A stretch of 64,000 bases of DNA from Epiperipatus broadwayi (lineage: Eukaryota > Onychophora > Udeonychophora > Euonychophora > Peripatidae), in assembly GCA_028023455.1 (NCBI GenBank), contig JAQFVV010006245.1, positions 6,257,276 through 6,321,275 on the forward strand. Direction: 5' to 3'. The notes under the pieces were generated by a model. That model saw only the letters and a program-made list of their open reading frames with translations, was not told where the DNA came from and searched no databases. How positions within the stretch are numbered: the first letter of the stretch is position 1; each line of letters begins with the position of its first letter. Shown here piece after piece: positions 1-11,093 of the stretch. The position numbers were made by a program, and so were the translations under genes.

Positions 1-428
1 CAGATGAAAAATTATTAAAATAAAACTTTATTAAAGAAAAAGTATTTTAAAACTAAATCTTAAAAAGATTTAGAGATAAAAATATATCTTTAATTTTGGA
101 AAACACATTAAGTAATCAGAAAATGGAAATGATTATTTTAATTAGTAAACTAGCCTTGGGCATTTATATGTATAAACAGCGGTCAGACAGGAGAGAAAAA
201 CAATGGAATCGGACCTCAGCGAAAGGACCATCACATCGATGACGTAATGTCAATTCAATCCACAAAATTAATATAAAAGGACAAGTTTGAAAATTATTGA
301 TTGATTTATTAGTGAGAGATGTGACATATGTGTTAGTGCGGAGGTGAAGGAGAAGGGATTGAAAAGACGCACTCTTCAATCCCTTCAGTTCTGCTAAGAA
401 AAAAGGAGAAATGAACTATCATTTTCTA
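1..428 (+). repeat. Family-1 LTR fragment, cut by the window edge
   Basis: This stretch matches 25776-26205 on the same strand and the reverse complement of about 4935-5400. It is therefore one end of the family-1 LTR in the orientation opposite to the next two copies. It stops abruptly near 428, where the head of an inverted copy begins. A hairpin at 352-386 (arms GAAGGGATTGAA and TTCAATCCCTTC) recurs at the equivalent place in the other copies. No gene is seen. Confidence 0.75.
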
Positions 429-2605
429 CAGCTGCACTACACGGCGCCATCTAGGCATTTGAACCTAGAAAAATTTATAAAGTAGGCAGATATGTAAGTC
501 CAAAAAAAAAAAAATTTTTTTTTTTTGAATTTTGATTCCGGTCGTTAGCCCAAGTCACTAGCTCAGGGAGTAGCAGAGATTTGTATTTATAATAAATTCT
601 TATCTAAGAATAATTTAAAAAAAGAATAAAATAAGCCACTGCCAGTAATTAGCACACAACATTTATTTATGCACATATATATAAGATTTAAAATTATTTT
701 AGTATTAGTTTTACATTTTAAAATTTAGCTTACATTTTTAACTTTGATTTTTGACTTTAATTTACATTTAGTTTTTATAAATTTACATTTTAATTTTTTT
801 ATAAGTTCGCACAGATGGGATTATAAAAGCTTGTTTTAATATGTTGAGTATAGATCAGTTACATAGATTACAACAGTCAAAAAGATTTCAAAATAAACAT
901 AAACGATCAAAATATAAAATCATTGATACCGACAATTGCAGAGGGAAATTTATAAGTAACCCAATAGTATTCACCATAAGATACTTGCATTGTCACCAAT
1001 AACTTAAAAGACATCAGAATAAATACATTTTAGATACTCACCGTGAGGTATCATTATTTATCGAATGTCCATATATTTTGATCAAATATGAAATCCAAAA
1101 CATAATTAACCGATAACGAATCCATGCAAACGTCTATAAACAACTTAAATTTAATGCATTTTTATTTAGTGTCGAGTATGAATAGACTACATAGATTTGC
1201 ATTTGAAAATAAACATTCTATCCCTATTTAACCTTAGGCTAAAATTCGTAGTCAAACTGGTATCAATCCATCTGATATATCGATTTATTCAATGTAATGA
1301 AATAAGGCAGCACAAAAAGTTAAGAGAAGAAATTGCCTCTCGTCAGATAGGAATATTACATCTATCTGCGAAGAGCAATAAAACAAAAAACTCCATAGAA
1401 AGGAACTGCGGTATCCGACTTATAATTCCTTCCATAGGAAAATGGAAGTGTGCGGTGTATGAAGCGATTCTGCCCGTAGCCAATCAATATTACACTTACT
1501 AATCACACCAATATATCCAATCCATTGACCCAATTCAACTACAACACAAATAACCTAAGATTACCCTCCCCTAATATAACTTTACAAATCTATACAGCCA
1601 TTCACGCCTGACTTAAGTTTAACATTCATATAATTTATCGCACAGCAAAAATCATAATAAAACTTAAAGAACAACAAAAAAATATATAAATGGAAATGAT
1701 TTTACATAAATAAAAAAAAAACATCAAATAACATTATTAATAAAGAATTTAGTTTGGTCAGATAGGATTCTATTTGTATTATTTACTAAAAGGTTTAGAA
1801 TTTAGAGTTCTATGTTTTCAAATGAAAATAAAGTTCTTACGATTTTAAAAGGTCCATAATTTGTAGTCGTTTGTAATTCTGAACGGGAATTCCCATGTCG
1901 TACTGAAGATATTTGTTTTGTTAGCCATTGTTTTTATCCATCCGGAGGTTTTTGCTTTAACTGGTCCTCAATGAAGAAAACGATGTTTCACTCCCTTTTC
2001 TTTAACAGCTGAAGGAATTGAAAGTGCGTCTTTCAATCCCTTCACCTCCAACTCCGTACTAATATATATAGTCACATCGTAATAATTAATTAATAATTTC
2101 CAAACTTGTCCTTTTATATTAATTTGAAGGATCCAATGGACGTTACGTCATGATGATGATATGGTCCTTTCGCTGAGGTCCAATTCCATTGTTTTTCATT
2201 CATTGGCTATTTGTTTCTATTGTTTTGCTATCTGACCGATGTTTTTACATTTAAATGCTCAAGGCTAGTTTACATTTACCTAATTAAAACAATCATTTCA
2301 ATTTCTGATTAATTAATGTGTTTTCAAACTTAAAGATATATTTTATCCTTTAAATCTCTACTGAAAATTTAGTTTTAAAACACTTTTTCTTTAATAAAGT
2401 TTTCGTTTAATAATTTTTTTTTTTCTGTGCGATTTATATATACGAGTTTAAGATGATATTTAATTTCAATTTTTAATTCTTAAAGAAAATTTTTAAATGC
2501 GAACTTTTTATTTTAATTTCATGTTTAATAATAAAAACACAATGTAACGTCGTCTGTGCTCGTTACATATCAGTAAAGTTGCTTAAAAAAACGATCAAAA
2601 AAATT
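429..2605 (-). repeat. Family-1 LTR, left member of a direct pair (probable 3' LTR)
   Basis: The sequence runs collinear with 3326-5575 at high similarity over about 2.15 kb, with small indels. Given the PBS position at 3269, the pair reads on the minus strand and this is the downstream (3') LTR. About 34 bases expected at its left edge (the TGTAACAATCC terminus seen at 3289) are missing, replaced by the inverted fragment 1-428. The right edge is uncertain. Similarity to the other copy fades after 2605, but a pyrimidine block at 2748-2761 could be the minus-strand polypurine tract, which would put the LTR edge at 2747. Small reading frames inside it are not conserved and are not called. Confidence 0.7.
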
Positions 2606-3268
2606 TTTTACTTAGGGTTAGTAATTACGGTACACAATTAATGCAGACATTTACAAAACATCCGGTTAGTAATTTTACAAAAAGACATACAATATATGAG
2701 AAAAAAAATGTTGGCTATCGTTTTCCCAAGGACCATTTACGTTTACACCTCCTCCCCCCCACAAGAGTTCTATTTTTTTTATACATTTTATTTTTACACA
2801 TGGCATGACAAGCAAATTTTATAAATTATTTATTTAAGAAGGTTGCACTGAGGTAAATATGTTTTAAGGAATAATGAGTTTAAACGTGTATATATGCAGC
2901 ACAATTATAAATACCACCAACTTATTTATGACTGATTGAAATGCTTAAATAGGGTTACTATGAAGTAAATCCCCAAACAGTATTCATCATAAGGTACCAC
3001 ATTTCGATCATAAACATACGTGGCTGTGCGTGCCTATACACGTTAAAGCATAATATATATTAACAAACAAAAAAACATTAATTGCAACCTTTTGACTTTT
3101 TAACAAAATACAATTTAAAATTATTAATACTTTTTCCTGTTTAATATATATGCACAATTTCTTCTGGCAGTGCTTATTAATATTTAACGTACACAGCTTT
3201 ATGTAAATAGATAAAAATTTTCATTTTGAAAAAATTTACTCAGGGTACTGGTGGTTTATTAAACATCG
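2606..3268 (-). other. Interior of the family-1 element, non-coding
   Basis: About 660 AT-rich bases lie between the two LTRs. No gag, protease, reverse transcriptase or integrase motif is visible in any frame. A C-rich block at 2748-2761 reads as a G/A tract on the minus strand and is a candidate polypurine tract. A stretch near 2960-3000 weakly resembles LTR sequence around the motif TATTCACCATAAG and may be an LTR scrap. Confidence 0.5.
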
Positions 3269-3286
3269 GCCCCACATTGGGCACCA
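3269..3286 (-). promoter_or_regulatory. Primer binding site, tRNA-Lys(1,2)-like
   Basis: On the minus strand this reads TGGTGCCCAATGTGGGGC. The known tRNA-Lys(1,2) PBS of several retroelements is TGGCGCCCAACGTGGGGC, so 16 of 18 bases agree. Both differences are C to T at CpG positions. The site lies two bases inside the LTR terminus at 3289, as expected for the start of minus-strand DNA synthesis. Confidence 0.65.
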
Positions 3287-3288
3287 GT

Positions 3289-5575
3289 TGTAACAATCCG
3301 GATAATACCACTTAACATGATCTGCACTACAGGGCACCATCTACGCATTTGAACCTAGAAAAATTTATAAAGTAGGCAGATACGTAAGTCAAAAAAAAAA
3401 TTTCTTTTTGGAATTTTGATTCCGGTCGTTAGCCCAAGTCACTAGCTCAGGGAGTAGCAGAGATTTGTATTTATAATAAATTCTTATCTAAGAATAATTT
3501 TAAAAAAGATAAAATAAGCCACTGCCAGTAATAAGCACACAACATTTTTTTTAAATATTTTGGTTTCGGTCATTAGCCCATGTCACTAGCTAAGTGGAAT
3601 AGCAGAGATTAAATAATATAATCTAAGAGTATATAAAAAAAGAATAAAATAAGCCACTGCCAGTAATTAGCATACAAATTTATTTATGCACTATATATAA
3701 GATTGAAAATTGTTTTAGTATCAGTTTACATTTTAACATTTAACATTATTTTTAACTTTACTTTAGATTTTAATTTACATTTTAATTAAGTTCGCACAGA
3801 TGGAATTATAAAAATTTGTTTTAATAATGTTGAGTATAGATCGATTACATAGATTACAATGGTTAAAAACATTTCAAAATAAACATAAACGATCAAAATA
3901 TAAAATCATTAATACTGACAATTGCAGAGGGAAATTTATAAGTAACCCAATAGTATTCACCATAAGATACTTGCATTGTCACCAATAACTTAAAAGACAT
4001 CCGAATAAATACATTTTAGATACTCACCGTAAGGTATCATTATTTATCGAATGTCTATATATTTTGATCAAATATGAAAACCCAAAACATACTTAACCAA
4101 TAACCAATCCATGCAAGCGTCTATAAACAACTTAAAGTTAATGCATTTTTATTTAGTGTCGAGTATGAATAGACTACATAGATTTGCATTTGAAAATAAA
4201 ACATTCTATCCCTATTTAACCTTAGGCTAAAGGTTCGCAGTCAAAACTGGTGTCAATTTATCTGATATATCGATGCATTCAATGTAATACGAAATACGGC
4301 AGCATCAAAAAGTTAAGAGAAGAAATTGCCTCTTGTCAAATAGGAATATTACATCTATCTGACAAGAAGAGCAATAAAAAAAAAACTCCATAGAAAGGAA
4401 CTGCGTTCTCCGTCTTATAATTCCTTCCATAGGCAAACGGGTGAGTGCGGCGTATGAAACGATTCTGCCCGTAGCGAATCTGATATTACATCTACTAATC
4501 ACACCAATATATCCCATCCATTGACCCAATTCAACTACGACACAAATAACCTAAGATTACCCTCCCCTAATATAACTTTACAAATCTATACAGCCATTCA
4601 CGCCTGACTTAAGTTTAACATTTATATAATTAATTTAACAAAAAACAAAAATCATGATAAAACTTAAAGAACAAAAAATAAATAAATAAATGGAAATGAT
4701 TTTACAAAAGAAACACATCAAATAAAATTATAACTAATTAATAAATATTTTAGTTTGGTCAGACAGGATTCTATTGCAGTATTTACCAAAAAGTTTTAAA
4801 ATTTAGAGTTCTTATTGTTCAAATGAATATCTGTTGCTTGCCATGAATGTGAATTCGCACACCGTCCTAAGATTGGTATTCTGTTGGCCGAATTATTTAT
4901 CCATCCGGAGGTTTTTGCTTTAACTGGTCCTCAATATAGAAAACGATAGTTCATTTCTCCTTCTTTCTTAGCAGAACTGAAGGGATTGAAGAGTGCGTCT
5001 TTTCAATCCCTTCTTCACCTCCGCACTAACACATCTGTCACACCTCTCAATAATTATCAACTAATAATTTTCAAACTTGTCCTTTTATATTAATTTGAAG
5101 AATCCAATGGACGTTACATCATGATGATGATATGGTCCTTTTGCTGAGGTCCGATTCCATTGTTTTTCATTCATTGGCTATTTGTTTCTATTGTTTTCCT
5201 ATCTGACCGATGATTTTACATTTAAATGCCAAGGCTAGTTTACATTTAACTAATTAAATCAATCATTTCCATTTCTGATTAATTAATGTGTTTTCAAACT
5301 TAAAGATATATTTTTATCTTTAAATCTTTACTGGAAATTTAGTTTTAAAACACTTTTTCTTTAATAAAGTTTTCGTTTAATAATTTTTTTTTTCTGTGCG
5401 ATTTATATATACGAGTTTAAGATGATATTTAATTTCAATTTTTAATTCTTAAAGAAAATTTTTAAATGCGAACTTTTTATTTTAATTTCATGTTTAATAA
5501 TAAAAACACAATGTAACGTCGTCTGTGCTCATTACATATCAGTAAAGTTGCTTAAAAAAATGATCAAAAAAAGTT
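3289..5575 (-). repeat. Family-1 LTR, right member of the pair (probable 5' LTR)
   Basis: Its inner edge starts TGTAACAATCC on the plus strand, giving an LTR end of GTTACA on the minus strand, next to the PBS. It matches 429-2605 throughout and, in reverse complement, 25733-27756. The hairpin with arms GAAGGGATTGAA/TTCAATCCCTTC is at 4979-5013. After 5575 the match to the left copy breaks at a ~40-base insertion, itself a snippet of the LTR in the opposite orientation, and resumes weakly to about 5620. Confidence 0.75.
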
Positions 5576-5699
5576 ATTAAACAAAAACTTTATTAAAGAA
5601 AAAGATAAAAGAAAAGACTTTACTTAGAGTTTGTACTAATTAATAATAGTAATGCGTTAAAGTTCTTTTTTTTTTCGTGGACATATTTTTTTTTTTGCA

Positions 5700-5900
5700 C
5701 AATATTCAAACTATAAGTTTATGTTAATACCAAAAACATATATACTTATTTAAAAAAAAATATTACTGGCTTAATTTTCAAGGCATTCGTGAGTTTATTA
5801 AACATCGGACTATAACTTTATGTTAATACAAAAAAATATTTACTCATTTCAGAAAAAATATTACTGGCTTAATTTTCAAAGTATTCGTACTTTTTAAGTT
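5700..5900. repeat. Two ~100 bp tandem units in the leader of a second family-1 element
   Basis: The phrases ACTATAA.TTTATGTTAATAC and ATTACTGGCTTAATTTTCAA each occur twice, about 100 bases apart (from 5709 and 5809). The first unit ends in GTTTATTAAACATCGG, also found beside the PBS at 3254-3269. This marks the stretch as internal leader DNA of a family-1 element. The rest of 5620-6080 shows nothing else. Confidence 0.6.
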
Positions 5901-6080
5901 ACTAAATCATTCCTTTTCTTTTTCAAATATTAAAGTTATTTGACGATCATATTTATACCTGACAGTCACATCTTATCCTAACCAATTCTTACTATAACTA
6001 TTCTGATGTTCAGGGTGCTATTCGCACTATCTCCTAAACTATTTTGTTTGACCAGAGTATTCGTGGTCAATGAATATCAT

Positions 6081-6098
6081 GCCCCATGTTGGGTGCCA
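6081..6098 (-). promoter_or_regulatory. Second primer binding site, tRNA-Lys(1,2)-like
   Basis: On the minus strand it reads TGGCACCCAACATGGGGC, 16 of 18 matches to the tRNA-Lys(1,2) PBS. Both mismatches are G to A at the two CpG sites. Two bases separate it from an LTR-like terminus (TATAACGG, 6101). The layout is the same as at 3269-3290. Confidence 0.6.
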
Positions 6099-6100
6099 TT

Positions 6101-7090
6101 TATAACGGTTGGGGATGAAGATGAAATATCCAGTCTTACCGCATCTGCCGACAGAGCGCCACTAGGCTACTTTGAACCTAGAAATTTTATAGTCAGCAGA
6201 TACGTGCTGTTAAGATCACGGCCGTCAGCCCTAGTCACTAGCTCAAGTAGACACAGAAACTTATATATTTAGTAAAATATATTTTTAATAATAATAATAA
6301 AGGCAATCACTGTCAGTATTAATAACACACAAAAAAGATTTTATTTACGTATATAATTAATAACGCACAAACTTTAAAAAATTAATATTTATAACACAAG
6401 AAGAAATTTGTTTTCTTCTGTTCCATTATTATTTTATTTGTTTTTAACTTTAATTTTAAATTTTAGAATGTTGAGTATAAATGAGCTACCTAGACACACT
6501 CACAAATTTTCAATCACTTGACTCCAGACTAAAAATCTGCAGTCACACCAATACTCGCTTCCAGATATATATCAGCAACCAATGCAATGTGAACATGTTA
6601 GTATAGAATCACGTCGACAGGATTATTGGAGAAGACATGGCCTTCGTCCCGCAGGAATCTGCAGCTGTATCGGGCGAAGGAAATATGCATATAAAACAAA
6701 AAGAAATGCTACGTATGGATGGGAGAGCGGTCTTATCTTGCCGGCTTATCGTCCAAAATCCATAGAGCTAAAATGGGTCAATGGCACAGGAAATATGTCT
6801 GTGTCCATTTTCAATGATATGACTACCTCTTTGGAATCATGCATTCAGTTGGACTCGTCGCCCTTGGTGCTAACATACTTCACATTACACTGATATAAAC
6901 GTCCATATATCTCTCCACCAACATTGACACAACTACGAAACAAATAGTCCGAAATCAAAACCCTTTTAAAAGTAACATATTTAAACTAGTCTAGCAGCCA
7001 TCTATACTCAACTAACATTTAAATCATTTTATTAATGTAATTCAAAACAAAAAATATTTAGTTTATAGTTTTAAAATCATTTTAAAATGA
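6101..7090 (-). repeat. Diverged family-1 LTR copy
   Basis: From 6101 rightward the order of landmarks follows the better-preserved copies: CACTAGGCTACTTTGAACCTAG, then AGCCCTAGTCACTAGCTCA, then the GAGTATAAATGAG..CTA..TAGA block near 6473, then a CAACTACGA-CACAAATA-like block near 6930. Many substitutions and indels make it clearly older. Similarity fades beyond about 7090. Reading frames inside it are not conserved between copies. Confidence 0.6.
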
Positions 7091-9640
7091 GCATTATATT
7101 TAACTTTTCTTTCCAGAAATACTATTTTAACCAATTTTTAAAATATAATACACAAATAACGAGGTGTTTCTATTTTTAAATGTAAGTTTGCAATCGCAAA
7201 CCCCTACCCTATTACAAACAGATACTAATTAAGCATGAATAAAAATATAAAAAATATACAATACATCTTTTTTTTTAAAGAGATTACGTTTAAGACTTTA
7301 AATAAGAGTTTATAGAAATAAAGTTCAGGTTTGCTTGAGAGAAAGTCTATTATTCATTTAAAGACAAATAAAGTTTGAAGATTTTAAAATTAACAGTTTA
7401 TATTTCATTTATAAATTTATAGTTTCCTTTGTTCGTGCTTGTTCCTTCGCAAGGAAGATCCAAATTTGTACAAGATTCATTTCTTGTGGGCGATGACGAT
7501 TTATGAAGATGCATTTACAATGTTTTCTGAAGACGGTACCAGTGGTTAGATCCTGGGATCCATGGAGAAAAAAGCTGCCTTCGGCCGGCCGCACCGAAGG
7601 AAGCATGATGAAGCTAATTACATTTTTTTCTTTTGTGATGGCGATAACTTTTAAAATTACTTTTACAGATGAATTCAAAACTTTAATTTTCTGATTCTCC
7701 AACTCTCTAATTAATTAATTAGTTTTTGATTTTCCTTTTATAGTCATCGGGCACCTTATCTCTGAAATGCACGGCTTCATCAAACATATTTCATTATTTA
7801 TATTTTATTGGTTAATTCAGTTTGTGGCCAAGTAGATTTTGGGTTTATGGCTAAGTAAATTTTTCCACTGAGGTCTGTGTCTTTATCTTCGGGTGGGAAA
7901 AGCAAGTCTTTTGTTTCTAACTTTTACATATGTATTTTATTTCGTAATCATTTTGCTTCAAGGATCTGTTTGTAATTTTTATATTTACAAATTAAAAACT
8001 CTTCGCTATTATTAAAATCAAAAGCTTTTTATTATATATTTTATTTAAAGATTAGAATCTTTGCTTCGATTCTATAATTTATTTATTTTTTAAAGCTTAT
8101 TTTAATATTTAAATCAATCTAACATATTAATAAATTAATAATTCGTTATTTGTGCATTTTGACAGTTTGTTTTTAATTCTGTATTAGATAAAAAAGTTAC
8201 TATTAACTCTTATAATGCATGACTCGTCTAAAAACGAGAAGATTTGACGTCACTCTAAATTGGCTACTTTTTATCGCATGTATACATATGATATGTCATT
8301 CGATAGAAAATCAAAAGTTCTGTAAGATGGTGCCCTCTTCAGAGTTATTTTACAAGTAAAAAATCAATAAAAATGGCCATATATGTCAAACAAAACCAAA
8401 GCACCGCCTCCTCACCAACTTTTCTTGAATCTTATTGGCTGTCCCACTTCTGTCAAAAAGGGAAATGGCTGCCAAAAAGTAAAAAGTTACGTTCGTTTTG
8501 ATTTTTATTACGAAAATGATAAACGAATGTTTACAACATTTTAAACAATATTTGAATTGAATTACAAATTATTATTGATAAAATAATACTAAAAATCAAA
8601 TTATTTTAGAAAAATAGTTAAGATATTACCAAGAATTATTTATTTATTGCTACATATTGATCGTAACGTTAAAGTGAAAAAAAAAAGATTGCGTTAGCAA
8701 TCTTTTTTGGTTGGTTGAATAGTGGTTACTTTTATTTCACCGCAATTGAATATTTTTTAAATTATAAATCAAATTTTATTTTTGAAAAGACTTTCGTTTG
8801 CTTTCGTAATCTGAGAATTCAGTAATATACTTTTTACAAACGAAACTAACGTATTTATATTATTAACCTTTTAAGAGATGCTTACGAGAAGCCTCGCAGC
8901 AGCGCCACCTGTCCCGTGTCGTAGCCAACGAGTTATTTCGTTTGATTTTTGCATTGATACTATTCAGCTGTTTTTCACGAAAAAGTTCGTTTTTCGATTT
9001 TAGCACATGCGTACAGTATTCACATATTAGTTTGTAAAGTTTCATGTAGATGGCAGTAATAATAAATAATTTATTCGATTTTCCCTGAAAGTCATCGGGC
9101 CACCCCACTTTCACTTTGTTCCCAGGCAGTCCAGAGAGCAAGAACCATCATTTTTCTTTCCAGAAAAACTATTTTTTACATTCTATTTCTCATCATTCTT
9201 GAAATTGATAAGTTATAATAATTATTTATGATTTATTTCTATAAAATATTTCTATAAAACTACAATATTTCTATAAAAATAAGTTCTTTTACTTTCTATC
9301 TATTACAGATACCCAGATCATTTTTACATCTTTTGTATATTATTTGAAATCAAGTATGTATTACTAAATATTTTTATATTATATTTCAAAAAATAATAAT
9401 CATATTTTTCATATTATTATTTATTTTTATAAAATATTTCTATAAAAATAAAATATTTCTATAAATAAAAATACGTTCTTTGACTTTCGATCTATTTGTA
9501 GATACCCGGATCATCTTTTTCTAAATCTATCCAATTTTATTTGATACCCAGATCATCTTTTTCTATACCTATCCTTCTAATTTTATTTGAAATCAAGTGT
9601 GTATTATGCTATTATTATGTTTTTCATATTTGCTTTCGTA
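7091..9640. other. AT-rich spacer with small hairpins, no gene recognised
   Basis: No protein family could be recognised in either strand. A short GC-richer patch at 7570-7612 can fold (CCTTCGG...CCGAAGG). A perfect 12-bp stem with a 4-base loop lies at 8681-8708 (AAAAAAGATTGC/GCAATCTTTTTT). A palindromic TGACGTCA occurs at 8245-8252. From 9290 to 9600 a degenerate repeat built on GATACCC.GATCAT.TTTT occurs about three times. Confidence 0.5.
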
Positions 9641-10935
9641 GATTTTGAAAATATTCAGCATCATTTTGCCGAATGAAAATTTTGAAAAATCACGTGATGT
9701 TTACAGCATCATTTTATCAAACTGAAAATTTTCAAAATCATGTGATGTTTTTCTTACTTGTAAATGCCTGATTTCAATATCTATTATATATTTTATTACA
9801 AATTACATTTTAGTTTTTAGAATATATATGATTCAAAACTTGATAAACGTATTTCAATAAATAAATAAGCAATTTTTGATATATTTTGAGTCACGTGATG
9901 TTTACAGCATCATTTTGTCAAACTGAAAATTTTCAAAATCACGTGATATTTTTCTTACTTGTAAATGCCTGATTTCAATATCTATTATATATTTTATTAC
10001 AAATTACATTTTAGTTTTTAGAATATATATGATTCAAAACTTGATAAACGTATTTCAATAAATAAATAAGCAATTTTTGATATATTTTGAGTCACGTGAT
10101 ATCCTATATATATATGTCTGCATTCATTCACGCCATCATATCCATAGTTTTTTTTATAAAAAATAATAAATGTTTTTTTTTTCATATGATCTTGATAAAT
10201 AATTATTAGTATATAGATGAGCGCTATTCAAAACTTTTATAATGTATTTCAATAAATAAATATGCAGCATTCCATTTTGATATATTTTGAGTCACGTGAT
10301 ATCATCTATATATATGTCTGCATTCATTCATCCTACCATCATATCCATAGTTTTTTTTTATAAAAAATAATAAATGTTTTTTTTCATATGGTCTTGATAA
10401 ATAATTATTAGTATATAGATAAGCGCTATTCAAAACTTTTATTATGTATTTCAATAAATAAATATGCAGCATTCCATTTTGATATATTTTGAGTCACGTG
10501 ATATCATCTATATATATGTCTGCATTCATTCATCCTACCATCATATCCATAGTTTTTTTTTATAAAAAATAATAAATGTTTTTTTTCATATGATCTTGAT
10601 AAATAATTATTAGTATATAGATGAGCGCTATTCAAAACTTTTATAATGTATTTCAATAAATAAATATGCAGCATTCCATTTTGATATATTTTGAGTCACG
10701 TGATATCATCTATATATATGTCTGCATTCATTCATCCTACCATCATATCCATAGTTTTTTTTTATAAAAAATAATAAATGTTTTTTTTCATATGATCTTG
10801 ATAAATAATTATTAGTATATAGATGAGCGCTATTCAAAACTTTTATAATGTATTTCAATAAATAAATATGCAGCATTCCTTTTTGATATATTTTGAGTCA
10901 CGTGATATCATATATATATATCTGCATTCATTTTT
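9640..10935. repeat. ~201 bp satellite-like tandem array, about six units
   Basis: The word CACGTGAT starts at 9691, 9892, 10093, 10293, 10495, 10697 and 10899, a period of 200-202. Later units are nearly identical and share CTATATATATGTCTGCATTC, CATATCCATAG and TATTTCAATAAATAAATA. The first two units are more diverged and carry a TTTACAGCATCATTTT..CAAACTG block. The array ends about 160 bases before the piggyBac start codon, so it could be subterminal DNA of that transposon or its promoter region. Each unit has an E-box-type CACGTG. Confidence 0.85.
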
Positions 10936-11093
10936 CCCGCCTCATTTTTTTTTTTTTTTTTTTGATAAAAAGTATTTTAGGCCTTATAAATATATGTGTT
11001 TTTCTCATATGATCTTGCTAAATAATTATTAGCATGTAGATATATGTATTACATAAAATATAATTTGAAATTTTTGCTTTTATATATATAGTT

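Larger units (their letters stand above)
429..5620 (-). mobile_element. Non-autonomous LTR retrotransposon, family 1 (long LTRs, ~0.7 kb interior)
   Basis: Two direct LTR copies (429-2605 and 3289-5575) enclose about 680 bases that hold no reading frame resembling gag or pol. The 5' LTR ends GTTACA on the minus strand, followed by a 2-base spacer (AC) and an 18-base site close to the tRNA-Lys(1,2) primer complement. LTR, spacer and PBS in this order are the standard layout of LTR retrotransposons. Very long LTRs around a tiny non-coding interior recall LARD/TRIM-type elements that depend on another element's proteins. The interior could instead be the relic of a large deletion. Target-site duplications were not found because the left end is rearranged. 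Confidence 0.6.

Noticed and set aside
7503-7702. Open frames on both strands around a GC-richer patch with several restriction-type palindromes
   Set aside because: A vector scrap or host exon was considered, but no splice sites, family motif or vector backbone could be recognised; site clustering can be chance.
8245-8252. TGACGTCA as a cAMP response element of a host promoter
   Set aside because: There is no recognisable gene or transcription start nearby; a single 8-base palindrome is weak evidence.
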